A model generated the notes under the pieces. The model had not been told where the DNA came from. It was given only the letters and a program-made list of their open reading frames with translations, and did not search any database. A stretch of DNA of 64,000 nt from the NCBI GenBank assembly GCA_963726335.1, contig CAVSCD010000004.1, positions 682,001 through 746,000 of the forward strand. The letters are read 5' to 3'. This document shows, one piece after another, positions 53,383 through 61,532 of the stretch; the first letter of the stretch is position 1; each line of letters begins with the position of its first letter. Made by a program: the position numbers and the translations under genes. The DNA comes from CAVSCD01 sp963726335 (GTDB lineage: Bacteria; Acidobacteriota; Aminicenantia; Aminicenantales; UBA8522).

Positions 53383-54065
53383 TCGGGCCCCCCTTTCTTG
53401 GGAACGAGGACTTTCACGAGCGCCGGCCTGAGCAGACGGTCGTTGAGGAGATAGCCGCGCTGAAGCTCTTCGGCGACTTCGGGCTCGGCGACGGCCTCGG
53501 ATTCCTCTGTCAGGACGGCCTGCTGGACGGCGGGATCGAAGCTTTTATCCTTGGGTTCGACTGGGCGCACTCCCCGTTTGTTCAGCAGGTCCAGATACTG
53601 ACGGTGGATCATCGCCACGCCCTCGAAGAAGCTCCGGCCCTCGGCGCCGTCGCGGTTTTCGAGCGCCCTCTCGAAATTGTCGAGAACGCCCAGGAGCTCC
53701 TTAAGAAAATCGCTCAGGGCGTACTGGATATAGTCCTGTCGGTCGCGGTCGAACCGCTTGCGCAGGTTCTCCATTTCGGCCAGCGTCCTGAGGTACTTAT
53801 CCCGGAGATCGTCCCGCTCGGCTTTAACCGTCTTGAGCTCGGCCTCCCTCTGCTTCAACCTGGCCTTCAGCCGCCTGTCGGCCGCGCCGTGGGGCTTGGC
53901 GGCCGGCTCCCCGGCGGGAGACTCCTCCTGCTCCACATGGATGTACTCGACTTCGTCGGCCGGCTCTTCCAGCCCTCCGGGATCCTTGGGCTCAAGAGGC
54001 TCGCCAAGGCCGGACTCCTCCGGACTCCGCTTCTTCGTTCCGGAGGCTTCGTCGTCTGTCGTCAT
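53379..54065 (-). CDS. grpE: Nucleotide exchange factor GrpE
   Basis: 228-aa DnaK co-chaperone. An acidic disordered N-terminus (residues 1-70) leads to the long dimer helix (RRLKARLKQREAELKTVKAERDDLRDKYLRTLAEMENLRKR). The head domain follows, with the family stretch SFDPAVQQAVLTEESEAVAEPEVAEELQRGYLLNDRLLRPALVKV. The ATG at 54065 follows GAGAGGTTGCAG. It overlaps dnaK by 4 bp and lies 10 bp after hrcA. It promotes ADP release from DnaK. Confidence 0.95.
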   Translation of the reverse strand: MTTDDEASGTKKRSPEESGLGEPLEPKDPGGLEEPADEVEYIHVEQEESPAGEPAAKPHGAADRRLKARLKQREAELKTVKAERDDLRDKYLRTLAEMENLRKRFDRDRQDYIQYALSDFLKELLGVLDNFERALENRDGAEGRSFFEGVAMIHRQYLDLLNKRGVRPVEPKDKSFDPAVQQAVLTEESEAVAEPEVAEELQRGYLLNDRLLRPALVKVLVPKKGGPE

Positions 54066-54075
54066 CTGCAACCTC

Positions 54076-55128
54076 TCAGAAGGCCTCGCTGATCGTCTGG
54101 CTGAGGCGTTTGGCCACCTGGTCGACAAGAGGGATGATCCTCCTGTAAGGGATCCGCTTGGGCCCGATGATGCCCAGCGTACCGAGCACTTGGTTGTTGT
54201 AGCCGTAATGAGACAGCACCAGAGCGCAATCCGCGGCGTCCGGAAGGTTCGTCTCGGCGCCGATCAGGACCTTGACCCGGTCGAGGCTGATGAAGTCGGA
54301 GAGCAGCTTGGCGAGCTTGATCTTCTCCTCGAAATTCTCGAAAAGGGCCTTCAGCTTGTCCATGTCGAAAAGCTCCGGCTTGTCGAGGAGACGGGCCGTC
54401 CCTTGGAGGAAGAGCTGGCCCTCCCTCTCCTCCTGGATCATATAGTCGCGCAGCATCGAGGTCAGCTTTTCCATCTCGTTTTCGTAGCTCTGCCGGTGCC
54501 TCGGCAGGTCCTGGACCAGGACATCCCGGACCAGGCTCAGGCTCTGCCCGCGGTAGCGCTGGTTGATGAATTGAGACGCGCGATCGAGCTCCATCTGGGT
54601 GAAGTGGTGGCGGGAGTCGACGATCTCCGTGAGGACCAGGTTGAAGGTTGTCATCAGGATGATCATCACGCGCTCTTCCGAGATCTTGATCAGCCGGACA
54701 TGGTTGAAGTTGACCCGGGAGATCCGCGGCGAGATGACGAACCCCAGGTTGTCCGATCGCTCCGCGAGGAGATGGGAAACCCGGTTGAGAAATGTCCCGA
54801 GGTCGCCCTTCCTGAGGCCGAACTCCGGCGAGTTGAACATCGAGGGGCCGCTCGAATAAATCGTCTCGTCGAGGAGGCTGTTGACGTAGAACCTCAAGCC
54901 GATGTCGGTGGGCACGCGCCCCGCCGAAGCGTGGGGCTGGGCCAGGTAGCCCATCTCTTCGAGCTTGGCCATGATGTTCCGGACCGTGGCCGGCGAATCG
55001 GAGACAACCTTTTTCTGGACGACGAACCCGGAGCTGACCGGAGCGCCGAGCTTGAGGTATTGCTCGACGATCGTGTTCAGAACGGCCCTGTCTTTCTCGC
55101 GAAGGACGGGGTTTGCGGGCTTGGGCAT
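54076..55128 (-). CDS. hrcA: Heat-inducible transcription repressor HrcA
   Basis: 350-aa repressor. The winged-helix N-terminus is REKDRAVLNTIVEQYLKLGAPVSSGFVVQK and VSDSPATVRNIMAKLEEMGYLAQPHASAGRVPTDIGLRFYV. GAF-like and dimerisation parts follow, ending LGTLGIIGPKRIPYRRIIPLVDQVAKRL. It normally binds CIRCE and is held active by GroEL. The ATG at 55128 has no ribosome site and lies 10 nt after a good -10 box, so the message is probably leaderless. No CIRCE element is visible upstream. It is first in the operon. Confidence 0.96.
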   Translation of the reverse strand: MPKPANPVLREKDRAVLNTIVEQYLKLGAPVSSGFVVQKKVVSDSPATVRNIMAKLEEMGYLAQPHASAGRVPTDIGLRFYVNSLLDETIYSSGPSMFNSPEFGLRKGDLGTFLNRVSHLLAERSDNLGFVISPRISRVNFNHVRLIKISEERVMIILMTTFNLVLTEIVDSRHHFTQMELDRASQFINQRYRGQSLSLVRDVLVQDLPRHRQSYENEMEKLTSMLRDYMIQEEREGQLFLQGTARLLDKPELFDMDKLKALFENFEEKIKLAKLLSDFISLDRVKVLIGAETNLPDAADCALVLSHYGYNNQVLGTLGIIGPKRIPYRRIIPLVDQVAKRLSQTISEAF

Positions 55129-55138
55129 GATAAAAATT

Positions 55139-55167
55139 TTTATAGCATTAAAGGGGGAAAATTGCAA
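55139..55167 (-). promoter_or_regulatory. hrcA operon promoter (leaderless spacing)
   Basis: -35 TTGCAA (55162-55167), exactly 17-bp spacer, extended -10 TGC-TATAAA (55139-55144). The -10 ends 10 nt before the ATG. The -35 lies inside the left arm of the 27-bp inverted repeat. Confidence 0.7.
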
Positions 55168-55317
55168 TCCGAGGCCGGGCCGGGGTAGGCTCGAAGGCCC
55201 GCGAATTTCCCCCGCGCGGAAATTCGCTTAGTCCTCGGCTCGCTCTCCTCTTCGAGGACCGTGCCCGCTCGCCTCCGGATGACCTTCTTCGCCTACCCCG
55301 GCCCGGCCTCGGATTGC
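55164..55317. repeat. 27-bp perfect inverted repeat with nested hairpins upstream of hrcA
   Basis: The left arm 55164-55190 is the exact reverse complement of 55291-55317 (core CCTACCCCGGCCCGGCCTCG). Inside are a 10-bp stem GCGAATTTCC/GGAAATTCGC (55201-55210 with 55218-55227) and a 7-bp stem GTCCTCG/CGAGGAC (55231-55237 with 55253-55259). Confidence 0.85.
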
Positions 55318-55491
55318 GGGGGCAACGAGGGCAAAAACCGGAGGGTCCCCGTCGCTTCGGACGGGCGGGGACCAGCGCCGTGCCACCCTTATTGATCACG
55401 GCACCGTCACGGAACTGGAGAAGCTCGCTCGCCTCCGGATGACCTTCTTCTCCTACCCCGGCCCGGCCTCGGATTGCGGGGGCAACGAGGG
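55266..55491. repeat. 66-bp direct repeat, two copies between amrB and hrcA
   Basis: 55266-55331 and 55426-55491 are identical except for one base (G55291, T55451). The right arm of the inverted repeat lies within the first copy. The second copy ends 4 bp from the amrB stop. No coding content is supported. Confidence 0.85.
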
Positions 55492-55495
55492 AAAA

Positions 55496-56302
55496 CTAGA
55501 GGATGCGGAGGCCGGCGTAGCCCACGACCCGGTCGTAGTCTCCGGACGCGTCGCCGGAGGTCTGGTAAAGGACGAGCTCGGCTTTTCGGGCCCCCAGCAT
55601 TCTCGCGGCCAGGAGGACCGCCGTCGTCGGTTGGAAGCCGCACATGCTGATATTCTTTTCCCGGACGACGTCGAAGAGCCCCCGGGCGTCGAGCGCCAGC
55701 ATCCTGTCGATCGCCAGTTGATCGAGCGTCCTGGCCGTTTCCTGGCTGACATAATGACTCATGTCCGTGCTCGAAACCAGGAGCACTTCCCTCTCGGATT
55801 GCCCGATGGCATCCGCCAAGGCGGCGGCCAGACTCTCCAGGTCGTCGTAGTCGGCGGCCGGAGAAATGCACACAGGCACAATGGAAAATTCTTTTTTCAG
55901 GCACTGGAGAAAAGGCAGCTGGACCTCGAGGGAATGCTCGGCGGCGTGGCCGTCGGCGTCTTCCTGGACGAGCGGTGACCGCTCCCGGATGGCCCCGGCC
56001 AGCTCCGCGTCGACCGGGACTTCCCCGAGCGGCGTACGCCAAGTCCCACTCGACATGATCCCGAAAACGCTCCGGATTCCCTGGTGGCTCGGGCCCAGGA
56101 TGACAACGCAATCGGGGATATTCACCGAGGAAAAGACCGCGCCGGCGACCCGCCCGGAATAGACGAAACCCGCGTGCGGCGAAACAACCGCCAGGGCCTT
56201 CATCTTTTTGGCTTCGGGCTCGATCAGGCCCCGGACCATGGCTCTGAGCTCATCGGCCGTCTTGGGATAGAAATAACCCGCCACCGCGGGCCTTCTGACC
56301 AT
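55496..56302 (-). CDS. amrB: AmmeMemoRadiSam system protein B (MEMO1 family)
   Basis: 268-aa MEMO-fold protein, related to non-haem-iron dioxygenases. Conserved metal-site and core residues: VSPHAGFVYSGRVAG (His); ILGPSHQG (His); AAEHSLEVQLPFL; VSSTDMSHYVSQ (Asp, His); and SMCGFQPTTAVLLAARMLG (Cys). In many prokaryotes it is encoded near AMMECR1 and a radical SAM protein; neither is visible here. The start has a strong site (AAAGGAGGCTCCG). It is the last gene of a minus-strand unit with the lysine-catabolism pair. Its cellular role is unsettled. Confidence 0.92.
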   Translation of the reverse strand: MVRRPAVAGYFYPKTADELRAMVRGLIEPEAKKMKALAVVSPHAGFVYSGRVAGAVFSSVNIPDCVVILGPSHQGIRSVFGIMSSGTWRTPLGEVPVDAELAGAIRERSPLVQEDADGHAAEHSLEVQLPFLQCLKKEFSIVPVCISPAADYDDLESLAAALADAIGQSEREVLLVSSTDMSHYVSQETARTLDQLAIDRMLALDARGLFDVVREKNISMCGFQPTTAVLLAARMLGARKAELVLYQTSGDASGDYDRVVGYAGLRIL

Positions 56303-56329
56303 CGGAGCCTCCTTTAGAAACGCTGAGGA

Positions 56330-57649
56330 TTAGAGCGCCAGGCGCTTCTCGGTGAAGGCGATCCCGAGATTCTTGAGCTCCGCCAGGATCGGCTTGTAGA
56401 TGTCGGGCAGCACGGGAATATGGACACCCTTCGCCTGGATCTTACCCTCGAGGATCATCCGGGTGCCGATGGCCGCGGGCAGTCCGACCGTCCTGGCCAT
56501 CGAGGAATCCCCGTTGGGGATGCCGTAATCCACGAGCGTCGAGATGATCTTTTCCTTACGGTTCCCCGGGTAGGCGGCGACGAATTCGTGCTGGAGAATG
56601 ATCATGTCCCGTTCCCCCGGGGCCATGGACAGCTTGTCGATCATCCGGACGCCCAGGATATCGAGGGCGGAGCCTTTCCCGATGGGCAGGGCCTCCTCGC
56701 TGAACAGGCCCAGCCACTCGAGCCGGCGGAAAATCGCCAGTCCCGGATGGAGCCCCAAGCGCTCGGAGATGACTTTTCGCAGGTCCTTGCCCCGTGTCCC
56801 CAGGAGCTTCCTCATGAGGCCCGCGTAGGTCAATCCGGTCCAGTCCTTCTCGACCTGGTCCAGGGCGCCGAGCCTCACCAGCGTCCGGACCGTTTCGCAC
56901 CAGCCGAGGTTCCTCAGGGTTCCCCGCAGCATCGTTTTCGCCTCGGGAACGCCGTAGAGCTTAGCGTACGGAACGGAGTTCCGGTTGGGATAGCCCTCGA
57001 ACGTCCCCAGGCCTTCGATCGTCCTGAGCTCATAGCTCTCGAACAGCTTGTCCGCGGGAATGAGGACTTTCTTTCCGTCGAGCAGGTACTCGGCCGAGTT
57101 CTTGCCGGCCAGCAGGACCCCGATCGGGCTCCAGGAGAACTTGTACCCGAAGGGGTTGGTGTTGGCCTCCGGCGCGGGCAGGCCGCCGCAGAAGGAGACG
57201 AAGCTCCTGAGCTTGCCCCCCCCGTCGTGGATCTCATGGATGACGCGCATCGCCTCCATGTGGTCGATGCCCGGGTCGAGCCCCAGCTCGTTGAGGAAGA
57301 TGATCCCGGCTTTCTTGGCCTCGGCGTCGAGTTTTCTCATCGCCTCGCTGACGTAGGACGTGGTCACCATCGGTTTCTTATTGGCCAGGCAGAGCTGGGC
57401 GACCTTGGGGTGGAAAGCGTAGGGGACCATGCTGATGGCGATGTCGGCCCCGGCCACCTCGCTGTTCAAGGCCTCGTCGCTCTTCAGGTTGAGCTCTTTG
57501 GCGACGCCGCGGGGATGGCCCTCGATGAGCTTTTCGGCCTTGCTCACCGTCCGGCTGGCGACCTCGACCTGGAAGTCGGGCTGGTCAAGAAGATAGCGCA
57601 CGAGGGGCCGGGCCACGAGGCCGGCGCCGAGGATCAGGACTTTTTTCAT
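56330..57649 (-). CDS. Saccharopine dehydrogenase-family protein (LYS9/SDH-like)
   Basis: 439-aa NAD(P)-dependent enzyme. The N-terminal Rossmann fold is VLILGAGLVARPLVRYLLDQ, with VEVASRTVSKAEKL. ADIAISMVPYAFHPKVAQLC and NELGLDPGIDHMEAMRVIHEI follow, then the saccharopine dehydrogenase C-terminal signature SFVSFCGGLPAPEANTNPFGYKFSWSPIGVLLAG. It cleaves saccharopine to glutamate and 2-aminoadipate semialdehyde (or the reverse). The lysine-ketoglutarate reductase-like gene is 20 bp upstream, so together they rebuild the two halves of the animal and plant LKR/SDH enzyme as separate proteins. Confidence 0.9.
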   Translation of the reverse strand: MKKVLILGAGLVARPLVRYLLDQPDFQVEVASRTVSKAEKLIEGHPRGVAKELNLKSDEALNSEVAGADIAISMVPYAFHPKVAQLCLANKKPMVTTSYVSEAMRKLDAEAKKAGIIFLNELGLDPGIDHMEAMRVIHEIHDGGGKLRSFVSFCGGLPAPEANTNPFGYKFSWSPIGVLLAGKNSAEYLLDGKKVLIPADKLFESYELRTIEGLGTFEGYPNRNSVPYAKLYGVPEAKTMLRGTLRNLGWCETVRTLVRLGALDQVEKDWTGLTYAGLMRKLLGTRGKDLRKVISERLGLHPGLAIFRRLEWLGLFSEEALPIGKGSALDILGVRMIDKLSMAPGERDMIILQHEFVAAYPGNRKEKIISTLVDYGIPNGDSSMARTVGLPAAIGTRMILEGKIQAKGVHIPVLPDIYKPILAELKNLGIAFTEKRLAL

Positions 57650-57669
57650 CTGACGCTCTCCTTTTCGGT

Positions 57670-58989
57670 TCAGCGGATGAACTCCGCCATGTATTCATAA
57701 GCCGGAGTGAACTTGCCCCGATGCAGGATGACCGCCTTTTTCAGCGGCGGCGGCAGCTCGAGCCCGGCGAACTCCTCGGAGAAATCGGCCGCGGCGAGAG
57801 CCGGGATGAACGGCCGCAGAACCTCGCTGAAGAAGACCGACGACTCGAGCGGGATCTCCGCGGGCAGGTTTTCGACGGCCAGGACCGCCGGTCCCCTCCC
57901 CCGGAAGCCGTCCCTGGCCTCCTCGCTGTCGACATCGTAGGTGAAAAAAGGATCGCCCGGGCTCGTGCAGCGGAGTGTGCACTCGATGCCGCCCTGAATG
58001 TCGCAAGAAAAGTCGCCGATGACGCGGAGGCGCGGCGCGACGGGACCCGCCCAGAGTGTCCTTAAGAACTTCTTCGTCACGAACCGGGGGAAACGGGGCG
58101 ACCAGAAGATCGCGTTGACCAGGACGGTCAGAAAAGGCAGGTGTTTTTCCAGCACGGGCCGATAGCCTTCAGGATGATCATAATACTCCTGAAGGACGAA
58201 GGAGCGGCCGCGCCCGACGGGCCTGACCATGTCCTCCTCGTGAAAGACGACCTTGTAGAGCTTCCGGCCGGAATAATCCTTTTGATCAAACAGGCGGCGG
58301 AGCCGGGCCGGCGCGATCTCTTCAAAGGGGAGCAGGTTGAAGATCTCCTGGGCTCCGAGCGAGACATGGCCATAGCCGGCGAACCCGAAGACAAGCGGCG
58401 CCAGCCCGTCAGGCAGCCCGCGCTCGCGGATCGTCCAGCCCAGCCGCTCGATCTCTTCCTTGGCCTCGACCAGGCTGGCATAGTCAAAGGTCCGGCGGAC
58501 CCCGGAGAAGGGCGTCTTCACTCCCTCATGCCCCAGGCTTCTTCCCAATGCCCACAGGACGTCGATCAAGCCGGCCTGTCCGGCCTGACGCCCGAAGAAC
58601 ACAAGGCGGCGGCCGCGCTCGTCGACGATGCGCTCATAATCCAGAAGGGTTACCCGCCGCTCGATCATTTTCCTGAGCATGGGCATGTTCTGCGGCTGGC
58701 CCTTGATGGTGTGGGAAAAAAAGAGGTAGACCCGGTTCTCCAGGAAAAGGCCGGCGGGGATCTCCTTGACGGCCAGGATGACGGAGCAGGGCGAGAGGTC
58801 CTCGGCGATGACAGCCCCCTCGCGGCGATAATCGTCGTCCGCGAAAACCCGGTTGGGCGACGGCTGGACCCGGACCTCGACCGGCAGGCCGCGGACGAAC
58901 TCGCGGACGTGGGCGGGGATGAGCGGCGCCCGTCGTTCCCAAGGGTTCTTATCTTCCCGGCGGATACCGATAATAGTACGGGCGGCCAT
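57670..58989 (-). CDS. Lysine-ketoglutarate reductase-like (AlaDH/PNT fold) protein
   Basis: 439-aa protein. The N-terminal AlaDH/PNT domain begins TIIGIRREDKNPWERRAPLIPAHV, as in eukaryotic LKR. It continues SVILAVKEIPAGLFLENRVYLFFSHTIKGQPQNMPMLRKM and LLDYERIVDERGRRLVFFGRQAGQAG. The Rossmann part has PLVFGFAGYGHVSLGAQEIFNLLP, and the C-terminus GDFSCDIQGGIECTLRCTSPGDPFFTYD is also typical. It condenses lysine and 2-oxoglutarate to saccharopine or acts in reverse. The ATG at 58989 is set by the family start; the ribosome site is poor. It heads the operon with the saccharopine dehydrogenase and amrB. Confidence 0.87.
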   Translation of the reverse strand: MAARTIIGIRREDKNPWERRAPLIPAHVREFVRGLPVEVRVQPSPNRVFADDDYRREGAVIAEDLSPCSVILAVKEIPAGLFLENRVYLFFSHTIKGQPQNMPMLRKMIERRVTLLDYERIVDERGRRLVFFGRQAGQAGLIDVLWALGRSLGHEGVKTPFSGVRRTFDYASLVEAKEEIERLGWTIRERGLPDGLAPLVFGFAGYGHVSLGAQEIFNLLPFEEIAPARLRRLFDQKDYSGRKLYKVVFHEEDMVRPVGRGRSFVLQEYYDHPEGYRPVLEKHLPFLTVLVNAIFWSPRFPRFVTKKFLRTLWAGPVAPRLRVIGDFSCDIQGGIECTLRCTSPGDPFFTYDVDSEEARDGFRGRGPAVLAVENLPAEIPLESSVFFSEVLRPFIPALAAADFSEEFAGLELPPPLKKAVILHRGKFTPAYEYMAEFIR

Positions 58990-59013
58990 GGTTTTGGTCT
59001 TTGGAAAGACAAA

Positions 59014-59043
59014 ATTATGGCATAATAAAGGGGCCCGGGTCAA
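59014..59043 (-). promoter_or_regulatory. Promoter of the lysine catabolism operon
   Basis: -35 TTGACC (59038-59043), 18-bp spacer, -10 CATAAT (59014-59019), 24 nt before the start of the LKR-like gene. It is back-to-back with the cysS promoter. Confidence 0.55.
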
Positions 59044-59076
59044 TCGCCCTCCCCTGGCGGACAGGCCTGAGAACAT

Positions 59077-59105
59077 TTGACTCCCCCGGGCGTTATCCCT
59101 ATAGT
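59077..59105 (+). promoter_or_regulatory. cysS promoter (leaderless spacing)
   Basis: -35 TTGACT (59077-59082), 17-bp spacer, -10 TATAGT (59100-59105). The GTG start follows only 9 nt after the -10, with no room for a ribosome site. Confidence 0.7.
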
Positions 59106-59114
59106 ATTCGCGTC

Positions 59115-60618
59115 GTGATCACATTCTTCAACACCCTGAGCGGCCGGAAGGAGCCGTTCGCCCCGATCGGCCCGCGGCAGGCGAAGCTCTACACCTGCGG
59201 GCCGACGGTCTATGACTACCGCCCATATCGGCAATTTTCGCGCCTACGTTTTCGAGGACCTCCTCAAGCGATACCTGATGTTCAGGGGCTTCCAGGTGAG
59301 CCACGTCATGAACATCACCGACATCGACGACAAGACGATCAAGGGCGCCAACAGCCGCGGCATCAGTCTCAGCGAGTACACCGAGCCCTTCATCCAGGCG
59401 TTCTTCGAGGATCTGGACAGGCTCAAGATCTCCCGGGCGGACAGGTACCCCAGGGCGACGGAGCACATCGCGGAGATGGTCGTCATCATCAAGGGGCTGG
59501 TCGAGAAGGGTTACGCCTACGAGCGGGACGGTTCCTATTATTTCAGCATCGCCAAGTTCCCCGCTTACGGCGCGCTGTCCAAGATCGACCTCGAGGAGCT
59601 CGAGCCCGGCCAGCGGGTCGACACGGACGAATACGAAAAAGAAAACGTCCATGACTTCGCCCTGTGGAAGGCCAAAAAGGAGGGCGAGCCGTCCTGGGAG
59701 ACCGAGCTCGGCCCCGGCCGGCCCGGCTGGCACATCGAGTGCTCGGCGATGAGCATCAAGTATCTCGGGGAGACCTTCGACCTCCATACGGGAGGCATAG
59801 ACAACATCTTCCCCCATCATGAGAATGAGATCGCCCAGTCGGAGGGCTTCACCGGAAAAAAATTCGTGAACACCTGGATGCATTGCCACCATCTCGTCCG
59901 CGACGGCGAGAAGATGTCGAAATCCAAGGGCAACACCCTGACGGTCAGGGAAGCGCTCGGGAAGACCGACAACCCGGACGCGCTCCGCTATCTTCTCCTC
60001 TCGACACATTACCGCAAGCAGCTGAATTTTACTTTCGAGGCGCTCCGCCAGGCCGAAGCGGCGCTCGACCGCATCAACGAATTTGCGGGCACGGTGAAAT
60101 ACGGCCTCTTTTCCGAAGGCGAAACCCAGGCGGTGGGCAAGATGGTCAAGGACGCCGAGAAAAAATTCGGCGCCGGGCTGAGCGATGACCTCAACATCTC
60201 GGTGGCCATGACGGCCGTCTTCGGCCTGATCAAGAACGTCAACAGCCTGATCTCCCGGGGGAAGGTCAAAAAAGGAGACGCCGCGAAGCTGGCCTCCTTT
60301 ATCGACGCGATCAATCAAGTGCTCGCGGTTATTAAGCCTCGGCCGCTCGCGGATAAGCCTAAGGGCTTCAGGATGGCCGTCGAGCCGGGATCATATGTCG
60401 TCGAGGTCCCACCCGCCGACCTGCAAACAGGCGAAAATATCGTCCTCACGCCAGAACAGGAAGAAAAAATAAAAGAGAGAGAGCGAGCGCGGGCGGAGAA
60501 GAATTTCGCTTTAGCTGACGAGATCCGGAAGGAGCTCCTCGACCAGGGCATAATGCTCGAAGATACAAAAACCGGATTTCGTATCAAGCTGGTCCCGCCC
60601 AGGATACAGCCGGCATGA
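59115..60618 (+). CDS. cysS: Cysteinyl-tRNA synthetase, one frameshift near the N-terminus
   Basis: About 500-aa class I synthetase. The N-terminus is VITFFNTLSGRKEPF and LYTCGPTVYDY (first Zn Cys). One extra base near 59218 breaks the frame before AHIGNFRAYVFEDLL. The rest is intact: the HIGN active site, ECSAMSIKYLG (Zn Cys), TGGIDNIFPHHENEIAQSEG (Zn His, Glu), and the KMSKSKGN loop. The C-terminal helical domain ends the protein. The interval is 1504 nt, one over a multiple of three, matching a one-base insertion. Because the enzyme is normally essential, sequencing error is the best explanation. It starts at GTG directly after its promoter. Its stop overlaps the yraN start. Confidence 0.93.
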
Positions 60619-60971
60619 GCCGGGCCCGCGAGCTCGGCGTCTCGGGCGAAGAGGCGGCCGTTGGCTTTCTCCGGAAAAAAAAGTTCGACATCATCCGCAG
60701 GGGCTTTCGTTTCCACAGGGGCGAGATCGATATCATCGCTTATGACCGTAAAACCCTCGTTTTTATCGAGGTCAAGACACGCCGGAACCTCGACTGCGGC
60801 CTGCCCGAGGAGGCGGTCACGCCGGCCAAACAGGCGCAGATCCGGAGGGTTGCCGAGGCCTTCCTGGCCGTCAGCCATCTCGAAGACGCGCCCTGCCGGT
60901 TCGATATCATCTCGCTGTTGCCCCAAGACGACGGGAGCTTCAGCGTCCATCACATCCGCGACGCGTTTTGA
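60615..60971 (+). CDS. YraN family (UPF0102) endonuclease-fold protein
   Basis: 118-aa protein with the restriction-endonuclease-like core GEIDIIAYDRKTLVFIEVKTRR (Asp, then Glu-x-Lys) and an N-terminal helix GVSGEEAAVGFLRKKKFDIIRRGFR. Standard UPF0102 length. The nuclease function is inferred from fold; the biological role is not established. Its ATG overlaps the cysS TGA. Its last 32 bp overlap the end of folK on the opposite strand. Confidence 0.9.
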   Translation: MSRARELGVSGEEAAVGFLRKKKFDIIRRGFRFHRGEIDIIAYDRKTLVFIEVKTRRNLDCGLPEEAVTPAKQAQIRRVAEAFLAVSHLEDAPCRFDIISLLPQDDGSFSVHHIRDAF

Positions 60972-61497
60972 TCCCCCGCCCCGGAGCCAGGCGCTGTTCA
61001 ACGCCTCCCCTTGCGGGGGGCGAAAGCTTCCTGACCGCCGACCGGTCCGGAGAGATCCTGAGGAGCGAGGAAATCCTTTTCCGGAAGACAGGATGGACGG
61101 CCGCGGGCGCGATCTCGGCGAGGGGGACAAGGACAAAATTCCGCTTTTCCAGCCGCGGATGCGGAACCCTGAGCCGCGGCGTCCGGATGATGCGCTTTCC
61201 CGCGAGGAGGATGTCGATATCGATCGGCCGGGGGCCGGATCTCCGCGTCCGGACGCGGCCCATCTTCCTCTCGATCCTCTGGATCAGGTCCAGCAGCTCG
61301 CGCGGCCGTAGCGGGGTCTCGGCGGCGGCGGCCAGATTATAGAACCACGGCTGCGCCGCGAAATCGACAGGCTCGGTGCGGTAAACAGACGATACGCGGT
61401 CCACGCGGACGCCCGACTCCTCGAGCGCCGCCAGCGCGCCCCGGAGGTTCCGCCTCCTGTCTCCCCGGTTGCTTCCGAGGCTCAGATAGTATCTCAT
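60940..61497 (-). CDS. folK: 2-amino-4-hydroxy-6-hydroxymethyldihydropteridine pyrophosphokinase
   Basis: 185-aa HPPK of folate synthesis. It starts YYLSLGSNRGDRRRNLRGAL; VYRTEPVDFAAQPWFYNLAA and the Mg-binding signature RSGPRPIDIDILLAG follow, then LRVPHPRLEKRNFVLVPLAEIAP. It transfers pyrophosphate from ATP to the pterin. The last 25 residues (after LLRISPDRS) are poorly conserved and overlap yraN antisense. It is 36 bp downstream of the class V aminotransferase and probably cotranscribed. Confidence 0.94.
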   Translation of the reverse strand: MRYYLSLGSNRGDRRRNLRGALAALEESGVRVDRVSSVYRTEPVDFAAQPWFYNLAAAAETPLRPRELLDLIQRIERKMGRVRTRRSGPRPIDIDILLAGKRIIRTPRLRVPHPRLEKRNFVLVPLAEIAPAAVHPVFRKRISSLLRISPDRSAVRKLSPPARGGVEQRLAPGRGIKTRRGCDGR

Positions 61498-61532
61498 GCC
61501 GCTCCGCGGCGCCCGCCGGCCGGCCTGTCCGG

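Noticed and set aside
59205..59225. Programmed frameshift in cysS
   Set aside because: No slippery heptamer, SD-like stimulator or downstream structure typical of recoding; a one-base error fits better.
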